Shown: positions 1-6,682, counted from the first letter of the stretch. The stretch: DNA of 7,409 nucleotides from Aquirhabdus sp. (GCA_030152425.1 JASLJP010000317.1:1-7409), one strand, 5' to 3'. Program-made: numbers and translations. Notes: generated from the letters alone by a model not told the origin.

Positions 1-491
1 AACTCCCCATGCTTCTTGGCCCAATGGTTGGCGAGTTTAGCTTGGGTTTTGGACGCGCCAATACCGATACAAGTCGGGAGCCCGATCCATTGCTCGATAC
101 GTCCGCGCATTTCTCTCGCATAATCGCTGAGGGTATAGATCTGCTGATAGGCTGTCAGGTCGAGGAAGCACTCGTCAATCGAGTAAATTTCCTGCTCATC
201 GGGTGCGACAAAGTCACTTAAGATCCCCATAAAGCGATTCGACATTTCCGCATATAACGTGTAATTGCTAGAGAGGGCAATGATGTTGTGTTGGCGCGCG
301 AGATCAGCCATCTGATACCACGGCATCGCCATCTTGATGCCCAGCGCTTTGACCTCGGCCGAGCGTGCTACTGCGCAGCCGTCGTTATTGGACAGAACTA
401 CCACCGGTTTACCGTTTAGCGCAGGGTTAAACACCCGCTCGCAGCTGACGTAGCAATTATTCACATCCACTAAAGCAATGGCGCGACTCAT
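1..491 (-). CDS. umuC: DNA polymerase V catalytic subunit UmuC, N-terminal part (gene runs off the left edge)
   Basis: Y-family translesion polymerase that, with the processed UmuD dimer and RecA, copies past DNA lesions with low fidelity. About 163 N-terminal residues of an expected ~420 are present and no stop is reached, so the C-terminal part lies outside the window. Visible motifs: VDVNNCY with the first catalytic Asp at D9 and the steric-gate Tyr at Y14, the conserved block VVVLSNNDGCAVARS at 30-44, and SIDECFLD at 104-111 carrying the catalytic pair D106/E107. The palm and finger region GIGASKTQAKLAN follows. The ATG at 491-489 overlaps the umuD TGA as ATGA, which implies translational coupling. 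The ribosome site is weak and lies inside umuD. No frameshift or missing key residue was seen. The assignment is firm; only the length is unknown. Confidence 0.96.
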   Translation of the reverse strand, partial: MSRAIALVDVNNCYVSCERVFNPALNGKPVVVLSNNDGCAVARSAEVKALGIKMAMPWYQMADLARQHNIIALSSNYTLYAEMSNRFMGILSDFVAPDEQEIYSIDECFLDLTAYQQIYTLSDYAREMRGRIEQWIGLPTCIGIGASKTQAKLANHWAKKHGE

Positions 492-967
492 ACGACTTTG
501 CGCCGCCGCTGCCGTAGATCTTTGAGATTCCATGTCACGACTCCCCAAACAATCATGTCTTGTAGTGTCTCTGGATAGATCGAGGCAAAATCTGGGTTCT
601 CAGCGCGCAACCAGACTTTATGGCCTCCTGAGCCTTGTTCGACGACCAAGGTCTTGACCGTGAGCTCGTTGTGGATCACCGCGATCACGATGTCGCCGCT
701 GACGGCATCCAGAGAACGATCGACCACCAGCGTGTCGTTGACCTCGATCCCCACGCCTTGCATCGACAGCGAGTTTGCACGCACAAGAAAGGTGGCGAGT
801 TTGTTTTGGATCAGGTGCTGATTAAGGTCTACACACGACTCAATATGGTCATCCGCAGGCGAGGGAAAATTGGCCGCCACACGCTCCAGCGCAACGGGGA
901 TTTGATAAAGGGGTGTGGTTATTTCGATGCCGTACAGCAGCGAGATTTCGGGAAATTTTGAAGTCAT
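488..967 (-). CDS. umuD: UmuD-like S24 self-cleaving protein, polymerase V subunit
   Basis: 159-residue UmuD homologue (E. coli UmuD has 139). The family cleaves its own N-terminal arm when stimulated by RecA filaments, and the processed dimer joins UmuC. The landmark block FPSPADDHIE is at 34-43. The Ser-Lys dyad is intact: S68 in NSLSMQG and K105 in LTVKTL, 37 residues apart as in E. coli (S60/K97). The C-terminus ends in a basic LRQRRRKVV. The cleavage dipeptide, Cys-Gly in E. coli and Ala-Gly in many relatives, reads Ala32-Asn33 here, so the usual P1' Gly is missing (see findings). The ATG at 967 was chosen because it gives a normal UmuD N-terminus; the frame stays open upstream to a TTG at 1066, but those 33 residues match nothing in UmuD and would cover the promoter. 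No strong ribosome site is visible. It overlaps umuC by 4 nt. Confidence 0.94.
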   Translation of the reverse strand: MTSKFPEISLLYGIEITTPLYQIPVALERVAANFPSPADDHIESCVDLNQHLIQNKLATFLVRANSLSMQGVGIEVNDTLVVDRSLDAVSGDIVIAVIHNELTVKTLVVEQGSGGHKVWLRAENPDFASIYPETLQDMIVWGVVTWNLKDLRQRRRKVV

Positions 968-987
968 GACGGTCACGCACTGCAATA

Positions 988-1007
988 TTGTTAGATATAG
1001 CTTACAA
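988..1007. promoter_or_regulatory. Imperfect 20-nt palindrome, candidate umuDC operator
   Basis: On the plus strand the site reads TTGTTAGATATAGCTTACAA and matches its own reverse complement at 16 of 20 positions (TTGT...ACAA outer arms). It lies 21-40 nt upstream of the umuD start and covers the possible -10. No CTG-N10-CAG LexA box of the E. coli/Pseudomonas type exists between comEC and umuD. Acinetobacter lacks LexA and uses a UmuD-like repressor on TTG...CAA-type palindromes; assigning this site to such a repressor is inference. Confidence 0.4.
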
Positions 1008-1027
1008 AATCGTTCGGATATTGTCAC
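999..1027 (-). promoter_or_regulatory. Possible sigma-70 promoter of umuDC
   Basis: On the minus strand GTGACA (five of six matches to TTGACA) is followed after exactly 17 nt by TAAGCT, a weak -10; the overlapping TATATC is an alternative. It is the best pair in the comEC-umuD gap. The -10 sits inside the 988-1007 palindrome, which would suit repression. The call rests on hexamer resemblance only. Confidence 0.35.
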
Positions 1028-1054
1028 TCGATTTTTAAACTTTTTAGACAATCC
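1016..1054. repeat. Imperfect inverted repeat with an AT-rich centre between comEC and umuD
   Basis: Plus-strand arms GGATATTGTC (1016-1025) and GACAATCC (1047-1054) are complementary over 8 pairs with a 2-nt bulge, around a 21-nt AT-rich centre. It starts 9 nt downstream of the comEC stop and overlaps the possible umuDC -35. It is not followed by a convincing T run on the minus strand, so I do not call it a terminator. It could be a second regulator site or chance. Confidence 0.3.
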
Positions 1055-1062
1055 GCGCGACG

Positions 1063-3528
1063 TCAATGACTTAGCAAACCCTGTGCTGGCGGGCGTTGGA
1101 GCCAGACGACTCCATCACGATGGCGTGTGGTAACGACGGTGTTTTTGCCACCAAGATCAAAGGTCAGTGTGCCACCTTGTACAGTCGACTCCACTATCGT
1201 GTACTGCTGCTCCAAACGCTGCAATATACTGTCTGCCGGGTAATTTTTATTCAGCGCACTGGTCGAAATCACGCCGATCTGCGGTGTGACCTGCTGTAAG
1301 AATGCAGCCGAAGTGGCACGATCACCGCCATGATCGCCGAGTAGAAGCACGTCTGCGGCCAAGCCGTGGGACTGCGGTTCGGCCGCCTGCTCGGCCAGCA
1401 ATCGCGCCTCGACCGCCGTACCTGCATCGCCCATCAGCAGGATGGTGGCGGTGTGCGGCGCGGGGGTCTGGATGCGTAGCACACAGCTAAAGTCTTTATC
1501 TTCAAAAAACTGGCTATCCGGCCACGGCGCAAGAATCGTAAAGTCGATCCCATCCCACTGCCAATGCTGGCCTGCACGACACAGGGTGGTCGGTGTGCCG
1601 AGCAAGGCACGACTGCTTAACACCTGACCGACGGATAAATGCGCCAATACTGCAGCAGCCCCACCCTGATGCTCATAGTCGGCATGGCTGATCAGCAAGG
1701 TATCGAGATGGCGTACCTGAGCCGCAGCCAAGGCGGGCAAGACTACACGCTCGCCCATGCCCTGCCGCGCCTCGGCGCGCTTGGCGCCCGTGTCGTACAA
1801 CATCGTGTGATGACGCGTCTGGATCAGCACGGCAAGCCCCTGCCCCACATCCAGCACCTGCACACGCAGTGGCGCATCGTGGGCGCTGCCGAATTGCGGC
1901 TTGGGCAACCACAGCGGCAGCAAAGTGGGCAATAAACACGGGATGATCAGCCAGCGCGGCACAATGCCGCGTGGCATCAAGACAATGCCAATGGCAACCA
2001 GCATGGCCATCAGTGCCGCCTGGCTCGGCGCCAGCATCACCGTATGTAGCGGCAACCAAAGCAATAGCGCATGGAGCTGCTCCAGCAGCCCCGCCGCCAG
2101 TAACCACACTGCGTCGGCCAGTCCTGACCACAGCGGCCAGATCAACAGTGCCAGCAAGGCCAGCGGCACGACAGCCAGCCCGATCACGGGGATGGCCAGC
2201 AGATTGACCGCGATCGACCATACTGGGATCTGATGAAAGAATGCGACGGTCAGCGGGATCAGCAGCAGAAACATCAAGGTCTGTAGTCGGAGCAGTTGGC
2301 GCAGGGTCTGCCCAAACTGTAGCCGACGCGTGGCCGCGGGACGCTCATGACGCACCGCACTGATCAGCAGCCATGTGGCACCAAATGATAACCATAGCCC
2401 GCTCTGATACACCGCCAAGGGGTCTAACCACAGACAGACTGCCAGCGCGGTGAGCAGTATCTGCGAGGTGGGCCACTGGCGCCCCAGCAGGGTCAGTCCG
2501 GCGGCAAGCCAAACCATGAGTACCGTCCGCTGTACCGGCACCCCCCAGCCGGCCAGCAGCCCATAGAGCAGTACGACGACTACCACGATAGGCAACAAGA
2601 GGAGTTGACGCGGCGCGCGGAGATAGAGGTGCGGATAGCGATTGAGCAATTGGGTCAGCAGCCAGGTCAGGAGCAGTGCAGCCAGCACCACATGAGGACC
2701 TGAAATCGCCAGCAGATGGCTGATGCCTGCTTGCTGATAGAGCTGGGTCAACTCAGGGTCGATCAACGCGCGGTCGCCCGTCAGCAAACTGAGCAGCACT
2801 CCACGTGCCGGGCTATCCAAAGCGGCCAGATGGTTGCGCAACTGCAGGCGCAGGTGATCAATCGCATCGATCCCTGCATGCAGTCCACCTGCATGCTCAT
2901 CGACCAATTGCGCCGACTGCAGACTGCCCGTCGCGCCAATGTGCTCGGTCAACAACCACTGCTCCAGATCAAAAGCCGCAGGTGATGCGACGCCCTGTGG
3001 CGGCCTGAGTTTGACCTGTACGCGCCATAGCTCCCCCGGCCGTAGATCGGCAACCGGGCGGCGCTGCGCCGCATCGAAGGTGTATTTGGGATAGAGTAAC
3101 CAGCGCCGTGGCAAGCCTGCCTGTGGGTCGATCGGCTCGACGATCTGGCGCCAGTTTTCATCCACGCCATCGCTGATGCCAATCACACGCACGACCGCCT
3201 CAACGTTTTGCGGCGCAGCCAGCCGATCGGCCAGCGCAGCCTGCATGGCCTGACGCCCCAGCCCTAGACCGAAGCAGATCGATGCAACGATAGCAAGCAG
3301 CGCACAGAGCAGCCGATAGTGCTGCCAGTGGGTGTCGTGGGTAAGCCGCTGGGCGAGCAGCCAACTGGGGAGCAGCACCCATCCTGCCCAACGCCACGCA
3401 CTCGTCGCTAAAGGTTCACACAGCGCCAACATAATACCAATGCTAAAAGCGACTAGAATGAGCAGGTAAAGATTGCACTGGCGGATAAGATGAAAAATAT
3501 TGTTATTCAAGGTAATAGTCTTACGCAC
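1063..3528 (-). CDS. comEC: ComEC/Rec2-type DNA uptake channel protein
   Basis: 821-residue inner-membrane protein that passes one strand of transforming DNA into the cytoplasm. Order of parts: three N-terminal membrane segments (about 19-36, 46-60, 71-91); a soluble DUF4131/OB-like stretch (about 105-208); the multi-helix Competence domain (about 230-540) with HLLAISGPHVVL at 271-282 and GWGVPVQRT at 327-335; and a C-terminal metallo-beta-lactamase-like domain (about 554-791) with LDVGQG at 559-564, YDTG at 578-581, SHADYEHQGG at 614-623, MGDAG at 699-703 and GDHGG at 731-735. Two motifs differ from the common forms: HxDxE-H rather than HxDxDH, and GDHGG rather than GHHGS. The reading frame is unbroken and of normal length. 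The start is a GTG with no good ribosome site, so the N-terminus is uncertain by a few codons. It diverges from the DUF2062 gene across 79 nt and has no clear terminator before umuDC. Confidence 0.95.
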   Translation of the reverse strand: MRKTITLNNNIFHLIRQCNLYLLILVAFSIGIMLALCEPLATSAWRWAGWVLLPSWLLAQRLTHDTHWQHYRLLCALLAIVASICFGLGLGRQAMQAALADRLAAPQNVEAVVRVIGISDGVDENWRQIVEPIDPQAGLPRRWLLYPKYTFDAAQRRPVADLRPGELWRVQVKLRPPQGVASPAAFDLEQWLLTEHIGATGSLQSAQLVDEHAGGLHAGIDAIDHLRLQLRNHLAALDSPARGVLLSLLTGDRALIDPELTQLYQQAGISHLLAISGPHVVLAALLLTWLLTQLLNRYPHLYLRAPRQLLLLPIVVVVVLLYGLLAGWGVPVQRTVLMVWLAAGLTLLGRQWPTSQILLTALAVCLWLDPLAVYQSGLWLSFGATWLLISAVRHERPAATRRLQFGQTLRQLLRLQTLMFLLLIPLTVAFFHQIPVWSIAVNLLAIPVIGLAVVPLALLALLIWPLWSGLADAVWLLAAGLLEQLHALLLWLPLHTVMLAPSQAALMAMLVAIGIVLMPRGIVPRWLIIPCLLPTLLPLWLPKPQFGSAHDAPLRVQVLDVGQGLAVLIQTRHHTMLYDTGAKRAEARQGMGERVVLPALAAAQVRHLDTLLISHADYEHQGGAAAVLAHLSVGQVLSSRALLGTPTTLCRAGQHWQWDGIDFTILAPWPDSQFFEDKDFSCVLRIQTPAPHTATILLMGDAGTAVEARLLAEQAAEPQSHGLAADVLLLGDHGGDRATSAAFLQQVTPQIGVISTSALNKNYPADSILQRLEQQYTIVESTVQGGTLTFDLGGKNTVVTTRHRDGVVWLQRPPAQGLLSH

Positions 3529-3607
3529 TTATCGTTATGATACCCATGCTCAATGCCTGATGCCGCACTGTACACGCCCAGACCACCCCACATTCGCCTA
3601 GAAACAT

Positions 3608-4201
3608 ATGCCCAAAAACCTCATCAAGCGCTATATTCCCACCCCAGAACGCATTGCGCAACTCCCGGGCATACATCGTTTTGGGTCGCGCATCACCGAA
3701 CCGATGCTGTGGCATATCAATCGCCGCTCGATCTCTGGCGCGATGTTTTTGGGCATGTTCTGCGCGCTGATCCCTCTGCCGGGGCAGATGCTGATCGCGG
3801 CTTTTTTTGCGATTTTAGTGCGGGTCAATTTACCGTTGTCGATAGCCCTGACATGGCTATCTAACCCCTTCACCATGGTGCCCATCCTCTACTCCAGCTA
3901 CTGGATCGGTGCGCACCTCTGCGGTGTGCCGATGCTGGGTATCGGCCAGATCAAAGATGCGTTCTTGGCACTCAGTAATCAATTCTTTTCCACCGGCAGC
4001 ATACCGGCCAGCCACGGGGTGTTTAGTTTTACCGCGATGCTGGTGGGACTCTTTGTTGAGGCCCTGATCCTTGCAACGCTCGGGACCATCCTCGTCCGCG
4101 CACTGTGGCGCTACCATGTCATCAGCGCATGGCGTGCACGACGGGCGCAGCATCAGCCCGACCAGCCCAGCACGACGCCACCTCCTCCCAAAGATCAATA
4201 A
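3608..4201 (+). CDS. DUF2062 family membrane protein
   Basis: 197-residue integral membrane protein of the DUF2062 family, whose biochemical function is unknown. It has a basic, Pro-containing N-terminus (1-42), then hydrophobic segments at about 43-71 (containing the family-like CALIPLPGQM), 77-101 (LTWLSNPFTMVPI, with the conserved Asn-Pro) and 137-165, and a hydrophilic tail rich in Arg, Gln and Pro (166-197, ending in TTPPPPKDQ). The ATG at 3608 has only a weak ribosome site but gives a typical N-terminus. A TATGAT at 3536-3541 could be a -10, though no -35 of quality precedes it. The gene converges on lolD with 12 nt between stops and no obvious terminator. DUF2062 genes lie beside lol and comEC genes in other gammaproteobacteria, which suggests an envelope role, but none should be asserted. 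Confidence 0.88.
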   Translation: MPKNLIKRYIPTPERIAQLPGIHRFGSRITEPMLWHINRRSISGAMFLGMFCALIPLPGQMLIAAFFAILVRVNLPLSIALTWLSNPFTMVPILYSSYWIGAHLCGVPMLGIGQIKDAFLALSNQFFSTGSIPASHGVFSFTAMLVGLFVEALILATLGTILVRALWRYHVISAWRARRAQHQPDQPSTTPPPPKDQ

Positions 4202-4213
4202 ACGCCCGCGTCC

Positions 4214-4930
4214 CTACCCGAGCCAACGTCCATCCTGCATCTGCAGGATGCGGTCGGCGGCAGCGGCGAGACTTTCGTCGTGAGTGACGACCAGTAGCGC
4301 CATGCCCAGATCGCGACGTAGCTCACTCAGCAGCGCCAAAATATCCCCCGCGGTACGGCGGTCGAGGTTGCCAGTCGGCTCGTCGGCCAGCACCACCGAA
4401 GGGCGGGTAACCAGCGCGCGCGCGAGGGCGACACGCTGACGCTCTCCACCGGATAGCTCACCGGGTGTGTGATCGAGGCGATGCCCCAGCCCAACGCGCT
4501 TCAGCAGGTCTACTGCTTGCTCGCGTGCCTGCTCGACTTTCACGTGGCGACGGAGCAAGAGTGGCATGGCTACGTTTTCGACTGCGTCAAACTCGGGTAG
4601 CAGATGATGAAATTGGTAGACGAAACCAAGCGATTTATTTCGAACATCACCCCGTTGCGTTTCATTCATCGCACTGAGCAATTCACCATGCACACGCACT
4701 TCGCCTGTCGTTGGCAGGTCTAGGCCGCCCAGCAGATGCAGTAACGTACTTTTTCCCGACCCACTGGAGCCGACGATAGATACAAACTCACCCGCCTCCA
4801 CAGTCAGATTCAAACCGTGCAGGATGGTGACGTTATTTTTGCCCTCGCTAAAGGTCTTGGACAGATTGCTGGCGGCGAGTACCGGGATGCCGGGTTTGGT
4901 GCCGTTTTCATTCACAATGACATTACTCAT
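4214..4930 (-). CDS. lolD: Lipoprotein-releasing ABC transporter ATPase LolD
   Basis: 238-residue cytoplasmic ATPase that powers release of outer-membrane lipoproteins from the inner membrane to LolA. All ABC motifs are intact: Walker A GSSGSGKST at 54-62, Q-loop Gln106 in FVYQFHHLLPEF (a LolD hallmark), signature LSGGERQ at 159-165, Walker B VVLADEP at 179-185 with catalytic Glu184, D-loop GNLD at 187-190, and H-loop His217. The chosen ATG at 4930 overlaps the end of lolC/F by 8 nt (ATGAGTAATG), with GAGG 9 nt upstream as a ribosome site; the longer frame from 4966 adds 12 residues unlike LolD. Co-transcription and coupling with the upstream gene are likely. The MacB ATPase is a relative, but the partner gene and the LLPEF motif favour LolD. 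Confidence 0.96.
   Translation of the reverse strand: MSNVIVNENGTKPGIPVLAASNLSKTFSEGKNNVTILHGLNLTVEAGEFVSIVGSSGSGKSTLLHLLGGLDLPTTGEVRVHGELLSAMNETQRGDVRNKSLGFVYQFHHLLPEFDAVENVAMPLLLRRHVKVEQAREQAVDLLKRVGLGHRLDHTPGELSGGERQRVALARALVTRPSVVLADEPTGNLDRRTAGDILALLSELRRDLGMALLVVTHDESLAAAADRILQMQDGRWLG
4231..4250. repeat. Near-perfect 20-nt palindrome at the 3' end of lolD
   Basis: CATCCTGCA (4231-4239) and TGCAGGATG (4242-4250) are exact inverted copies separated by 2 nt. The site lies within the last codons of lolD (RILQMQDGR), 30 nt past the DUF2062 stop. No T run follows on either strand, so it is not a standard terminator. It may simply reflect the conserved protein sequence. Confidence 0.5.
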
Positions 4931-6158
4931 AACGTAGCGCCTCGGCCGGTTGGATTTGCGCCGCACGGCGCGCAGGGTAGATGGTCGCCAGGAAACTTAA
5001 AAGCAGCGACACACTGACCACCAGCAAGACGTCCTGCCAGCGCAACTGCGACGGCAGATAATTGACAAAATAAGCATCGAACAGATGCAGGCCGAAGGCG
5101 GTATTGATCCAGCCCAAGAACTGACTGATGCCCAGCGCCACCACGATACCGAGGATAGCGCCGCTCAAGGTACCCACCGCACCAATGATCACCCCCTGTA
5201 CCATAAAAATGCGGGTGATGGTCTTCGGCGATGCACCGAGGGTACGCAGGATGGCGATATCGGCTTTTTTATCCGTCACGACCATGACCAGACTGGAGAC
5301 GATATTAAACGCCGCCACCAGCACGATCAGGAATAGCAGCAGGCTGACCATGGCTTTTTCCATCTGGATGGCGTTAAACAGATTGCCTTGCGTTTGTGTC
5401 CAATCGGAGGCATAGAAATTATTCGGCAACTCGCGGGCGAAGTCGCTGGCAACTTGGCGCGCGGCAAACAGGTCATCGAGTTTTAAGCGCACACCCTGCG
5501 CCCCATCAGGCAGACGCAACAGCTTGGCGGCGTCGTTTAAGGCAATATAGCCGAGGCTAGAGTCCACCTCGGCGCCGATGCTAAAAATACCAACCACGGT
5601 AAAGCGTTTAAAGCGAGGCACCACACCGGCAGGCGAAGCAGTCGCTTCGGGCAAGACGAGGGTGATCTTGTCACCCAGCATGATGCCGAGATTGTCGGCC
5701 ATGGTCTTGCCGATCACGATACCAAAGCTGCCATCGACCAGCCCATCCAGCGAGCCTTCGCTCATATGGTTCTGGATGATTGAGACTTTGCGCTCAAGCT
5801 GGGGGTCGATACCGCTGATCATGATGCCCGCCACTTGGCCTTGGGCAGTCAGCATGCCCTGCACTTGGGTAAAGGGTGCTGCACCAATGACATGGGGCTG
5901 CTGCTGGGCTTTTTGGATCAGTGCTGGCCAGTCTTCGATCATTTGTGTTGCAGAGACTGTGGCCTGCGGCACCATGCCGAGGATGCGGTTTTTGAGCTCG
6001 CGATCAAAGCCGTTCATGACCGACAAGACAGTAATGAGTACCGCGACGCCAAGCATCAGACCAATGATCGAGACGAGGGCAATAAAAGATATAAAATGGT
6101 TACTCCGCCTTGCTCGGGTATAGCGTAGACCAACAAATAACGAGACGGGTTTGAACAT
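4923..6158 (-). CDS. lolC: Lipoprotein-releasing permease of the LolC/LolE family, probably LolF type
   Basis: 411-residue inner-membrane subunit of the lipoprotein exporter. One N-terminal membrane segment (about 22-48, ending in the family motif SVMNGFDRELKNRILG at 46-61) is followed by a large periplasmic domain (about 50-268) and three membrane segments (about 269-294, 317-347, 377-395). The cytoplasmic coupling segment TDKKADIAILRTLGAS is at 295-310, and the C-terminus YPARRAAQIQPAEALRYE is typical. SPAGVVPRFKR at 175-185 matches the Pro-Gly-Pro hook with which E. coli LolC binds LolA. Only one such gene is present and no LolE follows lolD, so it may be the hybrid LolF form that works as a homodimer; 'lolC' is used only as the nearest standard symbol. 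The ATG at 6158 was preferred over an in-frame TTG at 6173 because MFKPVSLFVGLRYTRARR is the usual start and GGA lies 7 nt upstream. I could not find a clear promoter. Confidence 0.94.
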   Translation of the reverse strand: MFKPVSLFVGLRYTRARRSNHFISFIALVSIIGLMLGVAVLITVLSVMNGFDRELKNRILGMVPQATVSATQMIEDWPALIQKAQQQPHVIGAAPFTQVQGMLTAQGQVAGIMISGIDPQLERKVSIIQNHMSEGSLDGLVDGSFGIVIGKTMADNLGIMLGDKITLVLPEATASPAGVVPRFKRFTVVGIFSIGAEVDSSLGYIALNDAAKLLRLPDGAQGVRLKLDDLFAARQVASDFARELPNNFYASDWTQTQGNLFNAIQMEKAMVSLLLFLIVLVAAFNIVSSLVMVVTDKKADIAILRTLGASPKTITRIFMVQGVIIGAVGTLSGAILGIVVALGISQFLGWINTAFGLHLFDAYFVNYLPSQLRWQDVLLVVSVSLLLSFLATIYPARRAAQIQPAEALRYE

Positions 6159-6258
6159 AGATGGTTCCAGCAAGCGAAAAATTAAACGCTAAAATAGGCA
6201 CGAGACAGTGCAGGCGCACGGATCAGATAGGCAATGCTAGCATACTTGATTGATTCCC

Positions 6259-6301
6259 CTCGCTATGTATGAGTTCATTACCACGCAATACATGAAGCGG
6301 G
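6259..6301. repeat. Bulged inverted repeat in the lolC/pilZ spacer
   Basis: CGCTATGTAT (6261-6270) pairs with ATACAT (6288-6293) and AGCG (6296-6299), with a 2-nt bulge (GA); two outer pairs extend it to 6259/6301, one of them a wobble. The loop is 17 nt. An A run follows on the plus strand and no T run follows on either strand, so it is not a terminator. It could be a regulator site or chance. Confidence 0.35.
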
Positions 6302-6447
6302 CAAAAAATCGCCAAACGAGGACGGGTGCGGTGCAAGTTTTGTGACCCAATCAGCACTCACGGCGGGCGTTACAACTCGTTGACGCGCAGAGATTGCAAT
6401 CCGATGTGTAAATGACATAAATTGGTGGCAGAAGCGTACTGATATAT

Positions 6448-6476
6448 TTGCTCTTTACCGATAAAAATTCGATAAT
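6448..6476 (+). promoter_or_regulatory. Possible sigma-70 promoter of the pilZ-like gene
   Basis: TTGCTC (6448-6453) and GATAAT (6471-6476, five of six matches to TATAAT) are separated by exactly 17 nt. Transcription would start near 6483 and leave a leader of about 210 nt. A weaker alternative upstream is TTGCAA (6394-6399) with CATAAA (6416-6421). There is no experimental support. Confidence 0.4.
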
Positions 6477-6527
6477 AGTGACACAGCACTCATTTTTTGT
6501 GCATCGCCGTTCAAAGGGGTGCTACGA

Positions 6528-6552
6528 CATCCGTGCACTGTGAATACGGATG
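6528..6552 (+). other. Leader hairpin 1 upstream of the pilZ-like gene
   Basis: CATCCGT (6528-6534) and ACGGATG (6546-6552) form a perfect 7-bp stem with an 11-nt loop. It lies just downstream of the proposed transcription start. Confidence 0.45.
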
Positions 6553-6558
6553 ATGAGA

Positions 6559-6592
6559 CTGCAGGCGGGCAAAACGGAACGATCGCCTGTAG
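6559..6592 (+). other. Leader hairpin 2 upstream of the pilZ-like gene
   Basis: CTGCAGGCG (6559-6567) pairs with CGCCTGTAG (6584-6592) over 9 pairs including one wobble; the loop is 16 nt. It starts 6 nt after hairpin 1. No T run follows, so it is not an attenuator terminator as it stands. Confidence 0.5.
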
Positions 6593-6658
6593 GTCGATGT
6601 GCGTTAAAACAATGATGGCTACACAAGAATGAATACGGCAATACACTGCCATGGAATG

Positions 6659-6675
6659 CGACGCTGAACGCGTCG
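6659..6675 (+). other. Leader hairpin 3, next to the pilZ ribosome site
   Basis: CGACGC (6659-6664) and GCGTCG (6670-6675) form a perfect, GC-rich 6-bp stem with a 5-nt loop (TGAAC), ending 7 nt before the AAAGGA ribosome site. It could influence ribosome access; this is inferred from position only. Confidence 0.45.
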
Positions 6676-6682
6676 GTAAAAC

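Noticed and set aside
971..980. GGTCACGCAC, identical to the start of the cyclic-di-GMP-I riboswitch consensus.
   Set aside because: The following conserved elements of that riboswitch are absent, and the match lies on the strand opposite to the nearby umuD gene.
968..1066. Longer umuD starting at TTG 1066 (33 extra residues).
   Set aside because: The extra residues do not resemble any UmuD N-terminus, would overlap comEC by 4 nt and would cover the likely promoter; the ATG at 967 fits the family.
1673..2221. 182-codon open frame inside comEC on the same strand.
   Set aside because: Ala/Gly/Arg-rich shadow of the GC-rich comEC gene in another frame.
3536..3541. TATGAT as a -10 of the DUF2062 gene.
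   Set aside because: Good hexamer but no acceptable -35 at the correct distance, so it is mentioned in the gene entry and not called as a promoter.
5578..6123. 181-codon plus-strand open frame opposite lolC/F.
   Set aside because: Antisense shadow of a firmly identified gene; no domain is recognisable.
6550..6615. 21-codon ORF in the pilZ leader (MMRLQAGKTE...).
   Set aside because: No clear ribosome site and no recognisable attenuator features; it overlaps leader hairpin 2. It could be revisited if conserved.
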